This document shows, piece by piece, positions 21,663 to 23,275 of a DNA stretch of 23,275 nt. Source of the stretch: CADEED01 sp039930985 (lineage in GTDB: Bacteria > Pseudomonadota > Gammaproteobacteria > Steroidobacterales > Steroidobacteraceae); NCBI GenBank assembly GCA_039930985.1, contig JBDTSV010000049.1:1-23275 (forward strand), read 5' to 3'. Every line of letters begins with the position of its first letter. The stretch's first letter is position 1. The notes under the pieces are model-generated. The model worked only from the letters and a program-made list of their open reading frames with translations. It was not told the DNA's origin and made no database searches. The position numbers and the translations under genes were made by a program.

Positions 21663-22337
21663 ATGGACAATGAACTCTCGATAGTGAGGCTGGTATTGCA
21701 GGCGAGCCCGATTGTGCAGGGCGTCATGGGCCTGCTGCTGCTGGCGTCGATCTTTTCCTGGACCATCATCTTTCGCAAGCGTGCGCTGCTGTCGCGCGCG
21801 CACGATGAAGCCGAAACATTCGAGAGCAGTTTCTGGAAGGGCGGCGATCTCACGGCGCTCTACCGGCAGATCGAGGGCCGCGGCGGTGCCACCGGCATGT
21901 CGAGCATTTTCGAATTCGGCTTCCGCGAGTTCGCGCGTCTGAAGCAGGGCGGCATTCCGGCAGAGCAACTGCTCGAAGGCGCACGCCGTGCAATGCGCGT
22001 CGGACAGCTCAAGGAACTCGAGCGCCTCGAGGAAAGCCTCGCCAGCCTCGCCACCATCGGCTCGACCAGTCCGTACGTGGGCCTCTTCGGCACGGTGTGG
22101 GGCATCCTCAATTCGTTCGTGGCTCTGGGCGGCGTGCAACAGGCCACACTGCAAATGGTCGCGCCCGGCATCGCCGAAGCGCTCATTGCCACCGCCATGG
22201 GATTGTTCGCCGCCATCCCCGCAGTGATTGCCTACAACCGCTACGCCGATCAGGTGAGCCGCCTCGAGCTGCGCTACGACGCCTTCATGGAAGAGTTCTC
22301 CACCATCCTGCAGCGCTACGCCGGCCGCGGCGCCTAG
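21663..22337 (+). CDS. tolQ: Tol-Pal system inner-membrane protein TolQ
   Basis: A 224-residue MotA/TolQ/ExbB-family channel subunit that uses the proton motive force with TolR to energise TolA during outer-membrane constriction. TM1 is at about 17-37, a large cytoplasmic loop spans about 40-130, and TM2 (about 136-158, Y-V-G-L-F-G-T-V-W-G-I) and TM3 (about 168-193, I-A-E-A-L-I-A-T-A-M-G-L) follow. Linkage to ybgC, tolR and tolA separates it from ExbB. AGGA precedes the ATG at normal spacing. Confidence 0.97.
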   Translation: MDNELSIVRLVLQASPIVQGVMGLLLLASIFSWTIIFRKRALLSRAHDEAETFESSFWKGGDLTALYRQIEGRGGATGMSSIFEFGFREFARLKQGGIPAEQLLEGARRAMRVGQLKELERLEESLASLATIGSTSPYVGLFGTVWGILNSFVALGGVQQATLQMVAPGIAEALIATAMGLFAAIPAVIAYNRYADQVSRLELRYDAFMEEFSTILQRYAGRGA

Positions 22338-22350
22338 ATAGGAGCACGTC

Positions 22351-22803
22351 ATGGCTGCCGCACAACCTCGTCGTCGCCGCAAACTCATGGGCGAAATCAA
22401 CGTGGTGCCCTACATCGACGTGATGCTGGTGCTGCTCATCATCTTCATGATCACGGCGCCGCTGCTCGCCGAAGGCATCAAGGTGGAGCTGCCCAAGGCG
22501 GGTGCGCGGCCCATTCCACCGGAGATGCTCAAGGACGCCAAGCCCATCGTGCTCACCATCGATGAAACCGGCCGGCTCTACCTCAACTACAACAAGCCCG
22601 AAACGGAACCCCTGACTGCCGAATCAGTCGAAACGCAGGCGGCGGCGGTATTGCGCCGTGCGCCCGAAACCACCGTGCTGGTGCGGGGCGATTATCGCGT
22701 AGCCTATGGAGAAGTAGTTGCAGCCATGACCATCCTGCAACGCGCTGGGGCCAGCAAGGTCGGCTTCATCACGCAGCCGCCGGAAAAAAAGGCCGCTCGT
22801 TAG
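22351..22803 (+). CDS. tolR: Tol-Pal system protein TolR
   Basis: A 150-residue ExbD/TolR-family protein. A basic N-terminus (R-R-R-R-K) is followed by I-N-V-V-P-Y-I-D-V-M-L-V-L-L-I, in which Asp23 in the single TM helix (about 22-40) is the proton-carrying residue. The periplasmic domain follows (about 41-150). GGAG lies upstream of the ATG. It works with TolQ as the motor and contacts TolA. tolA starts 5 bp after its stop. Confidence 0.97.
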   Translation: MAAAQPRRRRKLMGEINVVPYIDVMLVLLIIFMITAPLLAEGIKVELPKAGARPIPPEMLKDAKPIVLTIDETGRLYLNYNKPETEPLTAESVETQAAAVLRRAPETTVLVRGDYRVAYGEVVAAMTILQRAGASKVGFITQPPEKKAAR

Positions 22804-22808
22804 CCTCG

Positions 22809-23275
22809 ATGCCGCCGAGTCCAAAGTCACTCACCAAGGGCAGATGGCGCGCCATCGCGCTGTCGATCCTTCTGCATTCGGCCATCGTCGCCGCCGCGGT
22901 GTACGGGTGGTTCACGTGGAAGCATCGCGCGCCGCCCGTGGAGACCATGGCCATCGAGGCGAGCGTAGTCGATGAGCGCTCGCTGAAGGGCATCGCGCCA
23001 AAGCCCTTGCCCGAACCGCCGCCAGCTGCGCCGGTTGCCGAACCTGAGCCCGTGCCCGTGGAAGAGCAGGGCCCGCCGAAACCCGATCCCGCGGAGCTCG
23101 AGCGCAAGGAAGAGGAGAAGCGCGCCCAGGCCAAGTTGAATGAAGAGCGGCTCGAGCAGGAAAAGCAGCAGAAGCTCGAGCACGAGCAGAAGGCGGCGCA
23201 GGAGCTCAAGGAACGCGAGGATGCCCAGCGCGTCGAAGCGGAAAAGCAGGCGGCGGCAGAGAAGGCCGCCGTGGC
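22809..23275 (+). CDS. tolA: TolA, 3' end cut by window edge
   Basis: 155 codons of an open frame starting at ATG 22809 and running off the window. A basic N-terminus and one TM helix (about 14-36, with S-I-L-L-H-S at its start) are followed by a Pro-rich stretch (about 63-95). A highly charged Lys/Glu/Gln/Ala helical repeat region follows, the start of TolA domain II spanning the periplasm. The C-terminal domain that contacts TolB/Pal is not in view. Position after tolQR makes the call secure despite low complexity. Confidence 0.93.
   Translation, partial: MPPSPKSLTKGRWRAIALSILLHSAIVAAAVYGWFTWKHRAPPVETMAIEASVVDERSLKGIAPKPLPEPPPAAPVAEPEPVPVEEQGPPKPDPAELERKEEEKRAQAKLNEERLEQEKQQKLEHEQKAAQELKEREDAQRVEAEKQAAAEKAAV

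Overview
The window reads as a stretch of chromosome from a GC-rich Gammaproteobacterium. The main reason is the core block ruvC-ruvA-ruvB-ybgC-tolQ-tolR-tolA, a gene order typical of that class, together with sucA-sucB-lpd and a RelA-type (p)ppGpp synthetase. A Xanthomonadales/Nevskiales/Steroidobacterales-like lineage is plausible, but that is inference only. I see no mobile element, CRISPR array, tRNA or rRNA, and no gene-free stretch over 300 bases (the longest gap is 152 bp, 731-882).

Layout. Positions 1-730 carry the 3' part of an alpha/beta hydrolase. A membrane-bound hybrid histidine kinase (883-2475, +) then meets a convergent guanine deaminase gene (guaD, -), and their stop codons share one CTAG. 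guaD overlaps the end of a second, larger hybrid kinase (3790-6120, -) with a CHASE8-like periplasmic sensor, HAMP and PAS. Diverging from that kinase is a two-gene unit (6204-8746, +): a secreted YfiR-family protein (DUF4154) and a TonB-dependent outer-membrane receptor, overlapping at ATGA. A small DUF5658-type membrane protein follows. Next is sucA-sucB-lpd (9376-14946), which encodes all three components of the 2-oxoglutarate dehydrogenase complex. On the minus strand come an unusual protein joining a degenerate response-regulator receiver to a TonB C-terminal domain (15026-16897) and relA (17019-19019). Divergent from relA is the tightly overlapped run ruvC-ruvA-ruvB-ybgC-tolQ-tolR-tolA, which leaves the window inside tolA.

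How the genes may work together. The housekeeping blocks cover the TCA cycle, the stringent response, Holliday-junction processing and envelope energisation. The accessory region 3790-8746 looks like a trans-envelope signalling module. In the known YfiBNR system, periplasmic YfiR represses a CHASE8-HAMP diguanylate cyclase, YfiN. Here the YfiR-like protein sits next to a CHASE8-HAMP protein whose output is a hybrid histidine kinase, and is translationally coupled to a TonB-dependent receptor. The receiver-TonB fusion at 15026-16897 is a second unusual link between signalling architecture and TonB-type energy transduction. Both functional readings are inferences from domain order and gene neighbourhood.
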